Source: Haberlea rhodopensis
Lineage: Eukaryota > Streptophyta > Magnoliopsida > Lamiales > Gesneriaceae
NCBI GenBank assembly: GCA_907163345.1
Contig: CAJQUN010000061.1
Span: 2,914,001 to 2,978,000, forward strand
Reading direction: 5' to 3'
DNA: 64,000 nucleotides
Shown here: piece by piece, positions 21,742-33,706 of the stretch
Layout of the letters: the number at the start of each line of letters is the position of its first letter
How positions within the stretch are numbered: the first letter of the stretch is position 1
Program-made: the position numbers and the translations under genes
The notes under the pieces: generated by a model
Told to the model about the DNA's origin: nothing
Databases searched by the model: none
What the model saw: the letters and a program-made list of their open reading frames with translations, nothing else

Positions 21742-24470
21742 ATGTCGAAGAATACCCAACCAAGTTTCATCACTAATGCTGTTCATGTGGATTTTCATTC
21801 AATCTCCACATCATCTGATAAAGAGACAAAGGAACTGTTTCACAAGTTGGATACCTCCGGTCTCTTAGTGATCCTAAGCCAGGCTCCAACATTCTACAAG
21901 GAAGAATTACACGAGTTCTTCGCTATTGCAAAAGTTGTTGATGGCTCCGTGGTGGCATCCATCTCCGAACAGTTGGTTACAATCACCCAACTTGAATTTG
22001 CCACCCACCTGTGTCTTCCCTCCACAGGACTTACTGATTTCTCCACTATTCCAGTGGAGCTAAGGGAAGAAATGAGCATCATATTTTCTGACTCTACAAA
22101 TCACCTTCAACATCCTCCGTTCAGGAAAGTGTTAATGAAGAGTCATTTCTGACAACTGGCGGATATCATTTCCAAGGGGCTACTGTGTAAAGCCGGGTCA
22201 TTTGATATCATCACCCCAGAAAATTTGATGTTATGAGTGCCATATACAAAGGCTTGGAAATAAACTGGTCAGTTGTACTATTTCAAATTCTCACTGGTCT
22301 CGTTGTTTCTGGAAAAGGTCAATCAGGCTTCGCCCTACCACTAAGCAGCCTTTTTGCCAGCAAAAACATTAAAACCGGGGTTCTCTCCAAACTTCATCCA
22401 GGCAGACTTATAACTGCTAAGTATCTTCAGCTACACAGACAGCGGAGTGGCAGAGAGGTTGGGTTGACGAAGCGCCGATCAACTCAAGTTATTAGTGATT
22501 CTGAACAAACCATATCTGAATCCGCTGAGTCATCTCCTCCACCTCCTCCTCCTAAGAAGCCCAGAACCAGAAAAGGGGCTCCTCCTGCTTTCCGACAGAG
22601 AGGCATTGCTGCTTCTGATACCATCTCTTCTGCAGGTCCGATGGAAGATATCCCTGGTAGAGAACCCAGCCCTGAAAATCCTCCTCCTGAGGAACCAACT
22701 GCTTCACCTGCTTCATTAGCCATGGTAATTGCTCCATCAGTGGCTCCAGCTGACAATCCTTCCGCACTAGTCAGCTCTTAGCAAGCACCCGGCTCTATCA
22801 GTTTTAGGACACCCAAATCCTTGTGTCCCTACTGTCATCCAAGGACCACCACTGCTGGAAAATGAAAGACTCTTATGGCTCCAGTGTCCACACCTGTTGC
22901 CTATGAGATACAAATGGTCATGGATACAGTTGAAGCCAAGCTGCAGCCACAACTAGAACTCTTTGATCGATGGGTGAAGGCACGGGTGAAAATTCGATTT
23001 AATGACTTCATTCGTATCCTGGATCAAGCACGGGAAGATGAGAACCAAATTTTGGCTTATCTTCAAGTCGCGGACCCTGAGAAGAGTCTGAAGCTGAGGG
23101 ATCTTTTTCGTATAATGAACTATATAGGCGAACTTCAAACCCTTGTTGAATCCCGTCTTCGGCAATTCAACGGTGACTCCGGCACAGCGAATCACGACAG
23201 AGCAGTTCTGAATGCTCTTGGACCAAAACTGGAAATGGCCGAGCAAGCTCTCCATGATCTTCGCATATCAACTGGTCTTCACTCGTGCTCTACAGCTGTA
23301 AATAGCGCAAGTCCTGATCCAACTGATTTGGAGATAGCAACGACTGATTTGGAGATAGCAACGACTGATTTGGAGATAGCTACCACTGATGTGGCGATAG
23401 CCTCAACTGCCTTGGAGGCACCTCCTCCTGCCATGGAGACCACCTCTCCAACTGCTCAATCTTTATCTACTGCTCCCATTCCTACACCTGATCAACTGAC
23501 CCAACTGATGATTATTGATCATGAGAATGTGGACACAGTGATTCATACTGTGGTACATCAAGTTACCATCTCTTCTGGTAATCCTGAACCCAGCGAGTCC
23601 TCACACTCAAATGATCACACCCAGTCGTCAGCAGCTACACTGGACCAAGCAACTGATAGCATGGTTGTTATTGCCACAGACGCAACTGCTGCACCAACTG
23701 TTGAAGCCCCTGCTTCACTCACCCCTGCAGTTATTCAGGCTCATCCCGGAGTTCTCGCTACTGCTGCTGCACCTCAAATTGAGGCTCTGGATCAGTCAAT
23801 AGCTCAAGATCCTTCAGAGGATTTCTTTGACTTCCAAACCTCTATCCCTCTGGAAGGGCCACCTGACATTGCTGATCAGCTAGAACATTTTTCCAATGCA
23901 ATCTCTGTACTAGCCAGTGATGTCAACAAGCTTAAACAGGAAGAGTGCACTGCTACTCTTATTCTTGGAAGCCATCAGCAGCATACTGATACTCAGTTCC
24001 AGCATGTGTATAGGGACTTAAACAGCTTGACGTCTACTGTCACCAGACTTCAAACTTTTGTTGCGGATGCATTTGCAGACTCATTCTCTCGAATAGGGCA
24101 TGCTCATCTTCAGATAAATCAACATAATGAATCACTTCAAGCTGCCACCTCACTGGCCCTTGGAGATAAGATCGCAGATGCCAAGAAAGTCTTGACCGAT
24201 CAGCTGGCAACCATGCAGGCATCATTTGCTTCCCAAATTCAAGATTTATGCAACAGCCTGCCTGCTGCCCCTCAAATTATTAGAAGACTGCCTGAGTCAA
24301 GCAGGCCTGCTCCTCAGTCCCAGCGAGATCCGAGTCCAGTAAATCGTTCATCCACTACAGCTGGAGCATCCACTCAGTCCAGACCATCTACTCAGCAAAG
24401 ATCTCGAAGTCCGCACCAACCGTCTACCGAAAAGCGCGACTATTCCCGACATTGGTTAGGGAGGAAATAG
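21742..24470 (+). pseudogene. E1 additional 3' ORF ('env-like'), broken
   Basis: Homologue of the E2 ORF at 16441, from ATG 21742 (MSKNTQPSFITNAVHV) to TAG 24468-24470 (HWLGRK). Breaks relative to E2: AGA to TGA at 22150-22152; a one-base deletion near 22217 (CCAGAAAATTTGATG) that shifts the frame; CAG to TAG at 22779-22781; and a TGA near 22863 in the Lys-rich linker. From 22875 to 24470 it is open (531 codons), including the coiled-coil-like part that E2 has lost to a frameshift. A 24-bp segment is present three times at about 23325-23390 (DLEIATT repeated). The breaks differ from those in E2, so the parent element had a frame of about 900 codons. Confidence 0.85.
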
Positions 24471-25267
24471 TATCATTTTCTGACCCCTTATTAATTATTC
24501 GTATCTATTTACTGTTTTCATTTGACTTTTTCCGTATTTATCGCAACATCATTATTGTGTTCACACTTAATGAAATTCTTCTATAAATAGATGCTCATTT
24601 TTGTTTTTATAACACACATTCAATCATCATGATCATTTTCAATTCCTTGAAAATTCCTTGGTTTCCTCTTCGCAATTGTTCATTTTCACTGGTTTATTAC
24701 TTATCTAAATCAACCCCTCATGGGTTGATTACTTATCTAACCCAGCTCCGTTAAGATTCAGAGTTTGAGTTCTGCTCTGATGCTCATCATCAGTCAGGAA
24801 CTACAATTAGGAGTTATCTGGGTGCTGATGACAAAAAGGGGGAAAACAGAGATAGAATATTTTCATGGGTGAATCCATGAACCATGGAGGCCTGATGAAT
24901 ATACATTTGAATATCTCCCGAAGCTCTTCCTCTCTGAAACAAGGTGGATCGAAGCTCTTCCTCCCCGCAACTAGGTGGATCGAAGCTCTCCGGTCTACAT
25001 TGTTTGCTTAAAATTTGTCATGTATCAGCTATATTGTGTAGAATTAGATTTGTCTTAGGTTAAATCCAGTTATTAGAATTCATCTTAAATGGAGATGAAT
25101 CTCTCTCAATTGTCCAGTTTGATTACAACTTGTAATCTGCTTATCTTTATAACAAATGAAAATTTCCTTTCCATTATGTCTTCAAGTCTTTTCAGGATTC
25201 TCCACGTAAATTATTCAAGTATGAAATCGTTATTGCTTAGTTTTGTCATCACCAAAAAGGGGGAAAT
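24471..25267 (+). other. E1 3' non-coding region with polypurine tracts
   Basis: No gene. It matches the E2 3' region: an upstream polypurine-like motif at 24832-24846 (ACAAAAAGGGGGAAA), CTCTTCCTC...GGTGGATCGAAGCTC repeats (about 24925-24990), and the terminal tract AAAAAGGGGGAAA at 25254-25266 next to the LTR. Confidence 0.8.
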
Positions 25268-26551
25268 TGTTGGGAAACGATTTCTAAGTTTTGGTGATTA
25301 CAAACACCTACCGGATGTTGAAGACCTACCGGGTGAAGACATCAACTGGATGGCTACCAACCGGACATACATCAACTGGATGGTTACCAACTGGATAGAC
25401 ATCAACCGGACATACATCAACTGGATGGTTACCAACTGGATAGACATCAACCGGACAGACATCAACTGGATGGTTACCAACTGGATAGACATCAACCAGA
25501 CAGACATCAACTGGATGGTTACCAACTGGATAGACATCAACCGGACAGACATCAACTGGATGGCTACCAACCGGACAGACATCAACTGGATGGCTACCAA
25601 CTGGATACAGACATCAACCAGATGGACATCTACTGGACAACCATCAACCGGATAGTCTCACACTGAACAAAGACATCTACTGGTCATAAGAGGATGAACG
25701 AACAGTTGAACAAAGAAGACCAGCAGAAGTCTAACCACCCAGTAAGAGCACTAAGCACGAGACAAAATAAGTACAACATTCTCTGACAAAGGTACCACAG
25801 AGCGGCGCACCCTGCTCTATCTCCGCCACCATTACCGTCAGAACAAAGAGCCGTTGCTTAACAAAATAGGAAAGAAGGCAATCTGAATTTGGAAAGCTAA
25901 TCTCTTCCTAATACAGAAAAACTATCGTTGGACCTCTGAATCTATAAATACGTCCAAGCAAAGAATGAAGAGGTTAGCTGAGTAATTTATTCAATCAAAG
26001 AGGAACACTTCATCAAAACAGAAAATCAACTTACTGATATTCTAAAAGTTCAGCAGAAGAGCAGACAAGCAGTGCAACTGAATCTGTGACAGATTATTTC
26101 CAACTGAAGTCTGCTGCTCAAGAACACTCGAAGCTAAAAGTTTATTTTGTAAAGAGTGTCATAGAATCTTTTGTAAACAAAGTAAGAAGTTGTGATTGCT
26201 AGGAGTTTAGGCCAAGTTGTGTGAGTGCCTAAGAAGGTTGTATACTGTAAAGTGTAAACCAAGTCTTCTAGTGAATCCTTCCTGCAAAGGAAGAAGGGGA
26301 GACGTAGAAGCGTTGTGCTTCGAACTTCCAGAAACAATACTTGTGTCATTTGTTTATTGCTTATTTACTAATCAGTTTTATTCCTCACAAGTCCAGCAGA
26401 CGTCTTCCGCACTATAATCAGTGTCTGCTGACTTGCCTTATATTGAGAAGCTAATGTAGTACTTAACAGTCTGCAGTTAACCCGAGATAAATCGAAATTG
26501 AATCTAGTGTTTATTCAACCCCACCTTCTAAACACTACCTCGATCCTAACA
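25268..26551 (+). repeat. E1 3' LTR, with 45-bp-unit array at about 25336-25640
   Basis: 1284 bp, partner of 1982-3266. The array is collinear with that of the 5' LTR, apart from single-base changes and some exchange between repeat variants. It is followed by the duplicated TAACG and by pararetrovirus-like sequence. Confidence 0.95.
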
Positions 26552-26556
26552 TAACG

Positions 26557-27850
26557 GTTTTATGAGAAACCGTGGTATGAGAGAAAAACCCCGATGGCTC
26601 TTCTCCGATCATGTGTTGAAGGAATTCTCCTTCAGTAAGATTCTGAAATGGATCCACTTCCATTGTCAGAATAGATCACCTATTCGTAGATGCTTTCCTC
26701 TGAGGGATGTCCTCAAATTGATACACCTGCACCAAATCTTGGAAATAAACAGTATCTTCGAACTCCTTGGTATGATCAAACTATTTCATTCCTCGTTTTT
26801 GGTTCTCTGGACAATCTGTAGAGATATGTCCCCTTGCTCCGCATGTCCAGCAGTTACAATCTTTAAAACTTTCATTCGCTCTAGTATGAGTTCATCTGAA
26901 AGTTCTTTTTGTTGATGTTTTGCTAGTACTTGCTTGATTAGAACATGTTGACGAGGTTCTACTCCTGGGTTGTCCTGGTCTTTGCCCTGATCTGTAACTT
27001 TTGACTTTCTGCTAGGTGTATAAACCAACCGAATCGAGCCGAATATACAGAAAATTTTAAGGTTCGAATTCGGCTCGAAATAGTTATATTCGAGCTCGAG
27101 TTCGATTCGAAGTTCGAATGTTTTTAAAACTTTGGCTCGAGTTTCGGCTCGAATCAAAGTTCGAGTTCGAGTTCGGCTCTAAAAGATTCGAACATGTTCG
27201 CGAGCTATTCGAACCATTGCTAAAAAATAAATACCCGAAAGGTTCGAAATATATTTATTTAATTATATAATATATAATTATATTTTATATTATTAAAATA
27301 TTAAAGTTCACGATCGGCTCGCGAACTATCGAACAAAGTAATTTGGCCTCAAGTTCGGCTTGAAAAAAAGTTCGAACATGTTCGAGTTTGGCTCAAATTT
27401 GAGAATTTCGAATACAAATCAAATATTTTTTCGAGCTGGCTCGAAAAGTTTGTGAACATGTTCGATTCGTTTACACCCCTAATTTCTGCTTTGACTAGAA
27501 CTTTCTAGGTCTCCATGAAGACATATCTCTTCTTGAACTACTTCCTCGGGCATATGGATGATTTGCGTGCCTCTTCATCTTACGCCGTTGAGGGTAGCTT
27601 CCAACGACAGCAGGGATGTCGTTCTCGACACAGCAAAGAGGAACTGTTTTGTTTATTCCTCTTAATCTCTTGTAAGTGCTGCTTGATGGCACCGCTCTAC
27701 AAGTTTGACTTTGATAAATGACATTCTCCTAGCCATCGTCTTCGTTTCTTGCGGTATACTCCTGGATAAGCATTTCTCTCAACGGACTCAAAATTTTGGC
27801 AAAGAATATGTAATGCCTTGTTATTAATCATCCATATTTTATTTGATTTC
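26557..27850 (-). pseudogene. Caulimoviridae-like capsid protein, C-terminal part (MITE inside)
   Basis: Read on the minus strand from about 27850 to 26557, skipping the MITE at 27014-27482. A basic stretch (VYRKKRRRW; QRRKMKRHANH) is followed by the zinc knuckle CNCWTCGARGHISTDC at 26811-26858. The pattern C-x-C-x2-C-x4-H-x4-C is the capsid signature of Caulimoviridae. LTR retrotransposon knuckles normally have C-x2-C-x4-H-x4-C only. The sequence after the knuckle is acidic, and the frame breaks several times. Then E1 begins, and beyond E1 comes RNase H (1981 downward) with no protease or RT palm between. Genus cannot be assigned. This is a dead relic. Confidence 0.75.
27014..27482. mobile_element. 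hAT-type MITE, 469 bp
   Basis: An 8-bp duplication, TTTCTGCT (27006-27013 and 27483-27490), flanks the element. The ends are imperfect inverted repeats (AGGTGTATAAACCAA on the left; complement of the right end TTAGGGGTGTAAACGAA). The interior is built of repeats in both orientations around TTCGAGCTCGAGTTCG and GGCTCGAA, with an A+T-rich centre (27235-27300). There is no coding capacity. An 8-bp duplication with a (T)AGGGGTG-like end is characteristic of non-autonomous hAT elements. It splits the pararetroviral capsid relic, so it is younger than that insertion. Confidence 0.9.
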
Positions 27851-28484
27851 TGGGTAAGTATGAGATACTTACGATATGCTGTGAACTCGAGTTCGGACTG
27901 GACCGAGTATGACTTGATGAGATATGCGAAAATGATTAATTGGTCATGTTTGAAATGAACTAAACATGATAAATGATAGTCATATGTGCTATGTGCTATG
28001 AGAACAATGTGATTCAATGAAGTAAAAGATATTGTGAACAATTATATGAAGTTGGTGTAACACATGGTGATTATGCCATGGAGTTGAGTTATAAATGGAG
28101 TTCTACATAGTGTAGTAGGAAATCTACATGGAGAGTATGTATTTGATGCATGCTAGACCACATGGAATCAACTTGACATGAGTTATTCCTAACTATATAT
28201 AGATGCAATCGGATTGGAAACACATAGATTTCACCTTACTTCACCTCTCTCCTAAGCTCCTTCTCATCTCCATGACAATGCTTGTCTCTTTTCTTGGATT
28301 TCAACTTGGAAATCAAGAGAAAGAGTTATGTCAAGTGAATTCATAACTTCTTGGTAAGGATTATGTGCTTTGTATACTTGTTTGATGTTGGTATATGATG
28401 AGTTGGAGTTGAATCATGTTAATGAGTAGTTCTTGCTTTAATATGAGTTCTAATGTCAAACCTTGAGGTCTAATACGAGGGAAA
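27851..28484. other. Unclassified non-coding segment between capsid relic and E3 (left part)
   Basis: No gene seen. Viral similarity fades near 27850. CTATATATAGATGC (28193-28206) followed by a pyrimidine-rich CACCTCTCTCCTAAGCTCC looks like an RNA polymerase II promoter and leader, as in an LTR. The segment continues on the other side of E3, from 46700 to about 48180; it was one piece of about 2.1 kb before E3 inserted (GGAAA duplication). It is probably an LTR-type insertion into the capsid relic, but I could not find its termini. Confidence 0.4.
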
Positions 28485-29818
28485 TGTTAGGAATCCGATC
28501 AAGCAATATGTAGCGGAAAACAAAAAAAAAAACTGGATTCCTACCAAGGACCTATACAAAGTTATCATATCGAGATTGAATAAAATCATACCCTTGAAGC
28601 GTGTTTGAAGCAGATTCCTCGTTCCAACACCACGAGTCACGAACAAAGATTTGCACCTTTGTCTCTACGGTATCCACACGATCAAATCGAAAAGGGTTGT
28701 TGAAGAACAAGTTGCTAGACTTGATATTCAACGAATCAAAACCACACGGTTACAATCACCAGACAAACCGACCGTGAAGATCAATGCGGCGGTGGCCGAG
28801 AGCTTCGAAATCGGCGGCGGCGGTGGTGACCTTTTAGGTTATTGAATTGTGTTGTCTAACCTTCAACTCAAACCTTATGAACCATTATGTATCTAATACA
28901 TGGATTAATTAAAGGCTTTCAAAAATCCATTTGGCCCATCACCAACATTTAATTAAATCCACATATATAATATATAATTAAGACTCTTCTTAATTAAATT
29001 AATTCATCCAATGAATTTTATCTCCCTTTATCGATTTAATCTTTTGTGTGACCCGATAGGATCTTGCAATGTTGGCAGTGACATAAAATCTAATTTTATG
29101 TCACAAGCAATGAGCGGTATCTAGCAACACATCAAGCTACCCAAATTACAAGAATGTCATTGACTCGACATAACCTACGGACTGTGATAAAGATAACCAT
29201 GTAACTCAATCCCTTTGTCCAATGTGTTTAGTTTGAACACGAGTCATGTAATAGTCATACTCGTATATTCAATCTTTTATTTCTTGATCCCCAAGTAGAA
29301 CTAGAATAAACGAATAAGCTCGATATCACATATTGACTCATTCGAGCATGGCCATGCATTTTAGTCTACTTGAACAAGGGCCCAAACACTTCTCATGTTA
29401 TATAGGAGGGACAAATCCTATCTTGATCACTCAACATCCCTCTACATAATTCGTGGTGTATCCAATGATTGTCTTTATAGTTTACCCTGTTACAGGTAAC
29501 GTTTGACAATATCAATATACACGACTCCTTATGGTGGGATCTCTGGTGATCTCAAGTCGTAAGGATTACATACATTATTATCACTATGAGAATTGCTTAT
29601 GACGTTCATATAACTATCCATGTAGCATTCTCATGGTGGGTCTGTCCAGTACATCGTTCTCTAACATGCACCCATGTGTTGATTTGATATCTCATATCCA
29701 TGAACAATTCATCAATCAATACATACTAGCCTCAATGCATTATCATTATCCTTATTCATGATAATACTTGACTAGGGACAATCTTTAAGAATAATACAAT
29801 ATTATTCTAAGGACATTA

Positions 29819-29850
<32 letters not shown>

Positions 29851-29968
29851 TCATATTACACAGATACTAGAACAATATATATAATAATGAATTGCCTTTA
29901 TTAAAATCATAATTCATTGTATGCCAAAATCAATCATCTAATGAGTTGTCTTAGGGCATATTCCAACA
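28485..29968 (-). repeat. E3 3' LTR (left copy)
   Basis: 1484 bp, TG...CA, partner of 45224-46694. It contains a (TA)n microsatellite at about 29824-29850 and a GGCGGCGGCGG tract at about 28812-28824. It has one or two length differences from its partner (the A-run after GCGGAAAAC, the TA run, and a gap near 29905). A polypurine tract (complement of AATCTCCCACTTGC) abuts it at 29968-29981. Confidence 0.95.
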
Positions 29969-29983
29969 AATCTCCCACTTGCA

Positions 29984-30731
29984 CTAAGACCAATCAAACA
30001 TGTACTTTATGCCTAAAGATCTAGTATGACGATCATGCTTCTGCTGTGACAGAGGTTTCGTCAGTGGGTCAGATACATTATCATCAGTTGGTACTTTGCA
30101 TATTTTCACATCTCATCTTTCAACGATTTCTCGAATGAAATGAAAGCGCCAAAGTATGTGTTGGATTGCTGGTGAGATCTGGGTTCCTTAGCCAATGCGA
30201 TGGCTCCATTGTAGTCACAATAGAGTTCAATCGGATCCAGTATGCTTGGCATAACCCCAAGCTCAGAAATGAACTTCTTGATCCAAACGGCTTCCTTTGC
30301 TGCATCTGAGGCAGCAATGTATTCAGCTTCTGTTGTAGAATTTGCTACTGTCTCTTGCTTTGAACTCTTCCAGCTCACAGCACCTCCATTTAGGCAAAAC
30401 ACATATCCTGATTGCGATCGGAAATCATCTTTGTCGGTTTGGAAGCTTGCATCAGTGTAACCCATTACATTGAGCTCTTCCTCACCTCCATAAATCAAGA
30501 ATGTAACCTTAATTCTTCTCAAGTACTTCAGGATATTCTTGACAGCAATCCAGTGACATTCACCTGGATCAACCTGATATCTGCTCGTCATGCTCAGAGC
30601 ATACGGTACATCGGGACGAGTACATATCATGGCATACATGATAGATCCAATAGCAGACGCATATGGAATCTTACTCATGCGTTGTCTCTCATCTGGCTTT
30701 GAAGGACACTGATCCTTCGAGAGATGTATCC
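29984..30731 (-). pseudogene. E3 pol, RNase H part
   Basis: Minus-strand frame from the E4 junction downward. HLSKDQCPSKPDERQRM, IPYASAIGSIMYAM, TRPDVPYALSMTSRYQ, GYTDASFQTDKDDFRSQSGY, STTEAEYIAASDAAKEAVW and CDYNGAIALAKEPRSHQ are standard copia RT-connection and RNase H blocks. The frame is open from 30747 to 30106. A shift near 30110 hides the final segment DVKICKVPTDDNVSDPLTKPL, which ends at the stop 29984-29986 just before the polypurine tract. The upstream part continues at 40369, across E4. Confidence 0.93.
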
Positions 30732-33706
30732 TGTAAGACCCCGACACTTAAACTCGTCATTAGTTCATTTATGACGTCGTATGTGTATAAATTTTCATTT
30801 TCTTTTCATTCTTTAAAAAGAATCATTTCATGTTTCCCATAATCCCATGACATAAATAATGTTCAACGTTATATGAGCATCTCTACCAACAATTAGACTC
30901 AAAGATTTGGCCCATTACCATCCCTATTACACCACTTTTATATTGTGGGTTTTTATAAAAAAAATTGGGCAGAGTCTCCCCATAAATTGAGCTATCTCAA
31001 AATAAGACACATCACCAATATAATTCCCAGCCAGAGAAAAACACAATACTTAAAAGAAAACAAAACTCTAAATAAGTTCCCAGCCAGGGAACAGACCATG
31101 CTAGGAAGACATCAGAAGTGGGCTTCAACACCCTTATACAGTCCATATACATGCTTCCAATTGCTCACATACGAGCAACAAATAAATGAATACCAATCTA
31201 ACTGAATAAATAGCGTATCATATTTACCCACTCTCATATACGCTTCTGCTGCTGGAAGCGGCATGATCCAACAAAGCTTGAACCAATATCTCAAAGTAGT
31301 TTAGTACCTGTTGTACCTGTTTCAACAGAAACAGCCCCACACGGGTGAGCATACCTTGTCACGATACTCATATTCATGACAATGCATAACAATTATAATT
31401 AATTCATGATATAACAATTTAAGAGTATTTAAAATCCATAAAAAATGTACTCCCTGTACAGTTCGGAATACGTATAGCTTCCACTAGCTGTTCCTGTTTC
31501 AGTCTCACATGCTTTCATAAACATCAAGTTCAGTATCGTTAATCACAACATGAAACTCATCAATGTAATAAATTCAATATAATCACAATTCATCATTTAT
31601 GCTCAATCATAACGAGTCTAATATCAAAGGCAACTCTGCCTGTACGTTAACCTCATTCTCAACCATTTCTCATATCGATCATGCCAAAGGCATCCATACC
31701 CAACTCCATATCCGGACCACGTACATTTACGTGTCCATCATACCACATATATCAACTCAATTCACATATTCATTTTCTTATATTCAGTTATCACAATTCA
31801 ACAATACATGAATACTAGAATATGAAATAATTCATATTATACCTGCTCGTACGTCACTACGTACCTTATAATCTGTTTTTACCGTCAAGTCACCCTCCTT
31901 GTTGTCCGAGAGCTCAAGAAGGCTCTACATGAACTTAAAGGTATAAGAGTTACCTCATAACCAATATTTGATGTACAAAATCTCTTATTAATTCATTCAT
32001 AAAGTTATGCCCATAATATCACATAATCCAACCACCCAAAAACAAAACTAAATTTAGCCAATTAACATGTTCCAAACATCCAAACAAACATCGAAGTGAT
32101 TCAAACCAAGATAGGAAAGAAAGGATCCAGGTAGATAAGAGATTCTACCCTTTAAATCCAATTCCCTTAATCCCAACATAAAGTAATTTATTTGATTAAA
32201 TTCAACTTTATCAAATTAAAGATGCATTGGATTCCAAAATTCTTGATTTAGAACTCACTATTAAGATTTGAAACTCAATAAAGTGACATAAATCAATAAT
32301 ACATGCTATGTTATCCATATGAGCATAAATATCACCATAACTCTATTCCATGTTATAATAGATACTAGGAAAACATGCATACATGTGTATATCACACTCA
32401 TGCACTCACTAGTGCACCATTTATCACCCAAACAACACTCACCCGCCCTCACCGAGGTGTACAAACGCACACGCAGCAACATTCGGCCGCTAAGTTCCCC
32501 CATGTCAAGGTTAAACCCAAATCTAGAATTCTACAAAGTTTAAAATCACACATGGGCATATTTTACTATTAATTAGCAAGGTTCTTTGCTAAGTCTTTAA
32601 CATCATTGAAGCACTCATTAGCATGTATCCATTTACTCTAATCACAAGATAATACTTATTTTAAGATATAAACATCTTTAACCATAGCCCAATGCCCACC
32701 AAACACTACAATGCTACAAGGCATACAAGTAGTTTTTCACCACACAACTAGCAAGACTTTTGACCAACAATTGAACTACATTTAAGCATATTATCAAACA
32801 CCTTAAAAGCATGATTTTAAGCTCAAAACCATCCTCAATTTTTTGGCCATTAAATCCCCAACAAGTCAGCCAATTTTCAGCAAGATATTGGGCCATTTTT
32901 AACATAGAAATCATGTCATAGACACACCACAAACTCAAATTCACAGCAGCAAGTTTATGATTCTAAATCAATCTAAATTCCAACAAAACATCAAGAATTT
33001 CGAACTCAACCCTAGCAGATTTTTCAAGCCACTAACACCCAAAACCAAGCCCCCAAAACAGCAAGAAAATCGACCCACAACAAGCAAGGATTCGACCCCA
33101 ACACAACCACAAATTTCAAACATTTACATCTCAATTTTCGAACACAATAACCCACAAAACTCAACCAAAATTCGAAATACAAGAGAGGTAAAAGGTGTAG
33201 GATGTTAAGAAATTTCATACCCAGCAATTTCATGGCAATAAAAATCGAATTCCATTGGCAAAATCGAACCCTACCGGCGAGAGAGAAGGGGCGACGGGTT
33301 TGGGGTTTGGGGAAGGAGAGAACCGATGTGTGTAGTGTGTGTAGAGGGTGTAGTGTGTGTAGGATTTAATCTCCCCTTTAAAAAAATTAAACCCAATACT
33401 CTAACTTTTATTCATCCCCTTTTCTTTATTAAAATAAAAGACAAATTATTCCTCAATTTAAATCATGCAATTTTTTTTCTTGCATCGCAAAGTTACCCCA
33501 GAATTATTTATTCTCATCCCAGACTAAAATGACATTCCCAATAATTTATAATCTCCTTGAATTTAATTTACTCCACAAGTTCAATCCAAAGTTATAATAT
33601 CCCAATTCCGTTCCAAATTCCGGTACTCAAAAATTAAATGCCGAGATATCATAAAAATATCATAATTAAATCCATTTGACAATTAATAATTATTCCGGAC
33701 ATCACA
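30732..33706 (-). repeat. E4 3' LTR (left copy)
   Basis: 2975 bp. Near its right end (element-sense start) lie a GTGTGTAGTGTGTGTAGAGG run (about 33325-33360) and a G-rich TTTGGGGTTTGGGGAAGGAGAG, which on the minus strand read as a pyrimidine-rich transcribed leader. No coding frame longer than about 90 codons; the short frames are repeated identically in the partner LTR and look incidental. Confidence 0.93.

Larger units (their letters stand above)
1982..26551 (+). mobile_element. E1: Sirevirus-like Ty1/copia element, interrupted by E2
   Basis: The LTRs at 1982-3266 and 25268-26551 start TGTTGGGAAA and end GATCCTAACA. They are flanked by a perfect 5-bp duplication, TAACG (1977-1981 and 26552-26556). 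The order is LTR, initiator-Met primer site, gag, protease-integrase-RT-RNase H, long spacer, an additional 'env-like' ORF, polypurine tract, LTR. The size, the extra 3' ORF and the repeated polypurine motifs are characteristic of the SIRE/Maximus (Sirevirus) lineage of Ty1/copia. E2 (8993-21691) sits inside it just upstream of the env-like ORF; without it E1 is about 11.9 kb. E1 is decayed: a 2-bp deletion in gag, frameshifts in integrase and RT, nonsense changes in RNase H and env-like. Its target was the pararetrovirus-like sequence. Confidence 0.95.

Noticed and set aside
28651..28845. Short frames in the E3 LTRs (also 45387-45596)
   Set aside because: They lie in LTRs, are about 65 codons long, and show no domain. 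They end in GGC-repeat low complexity.
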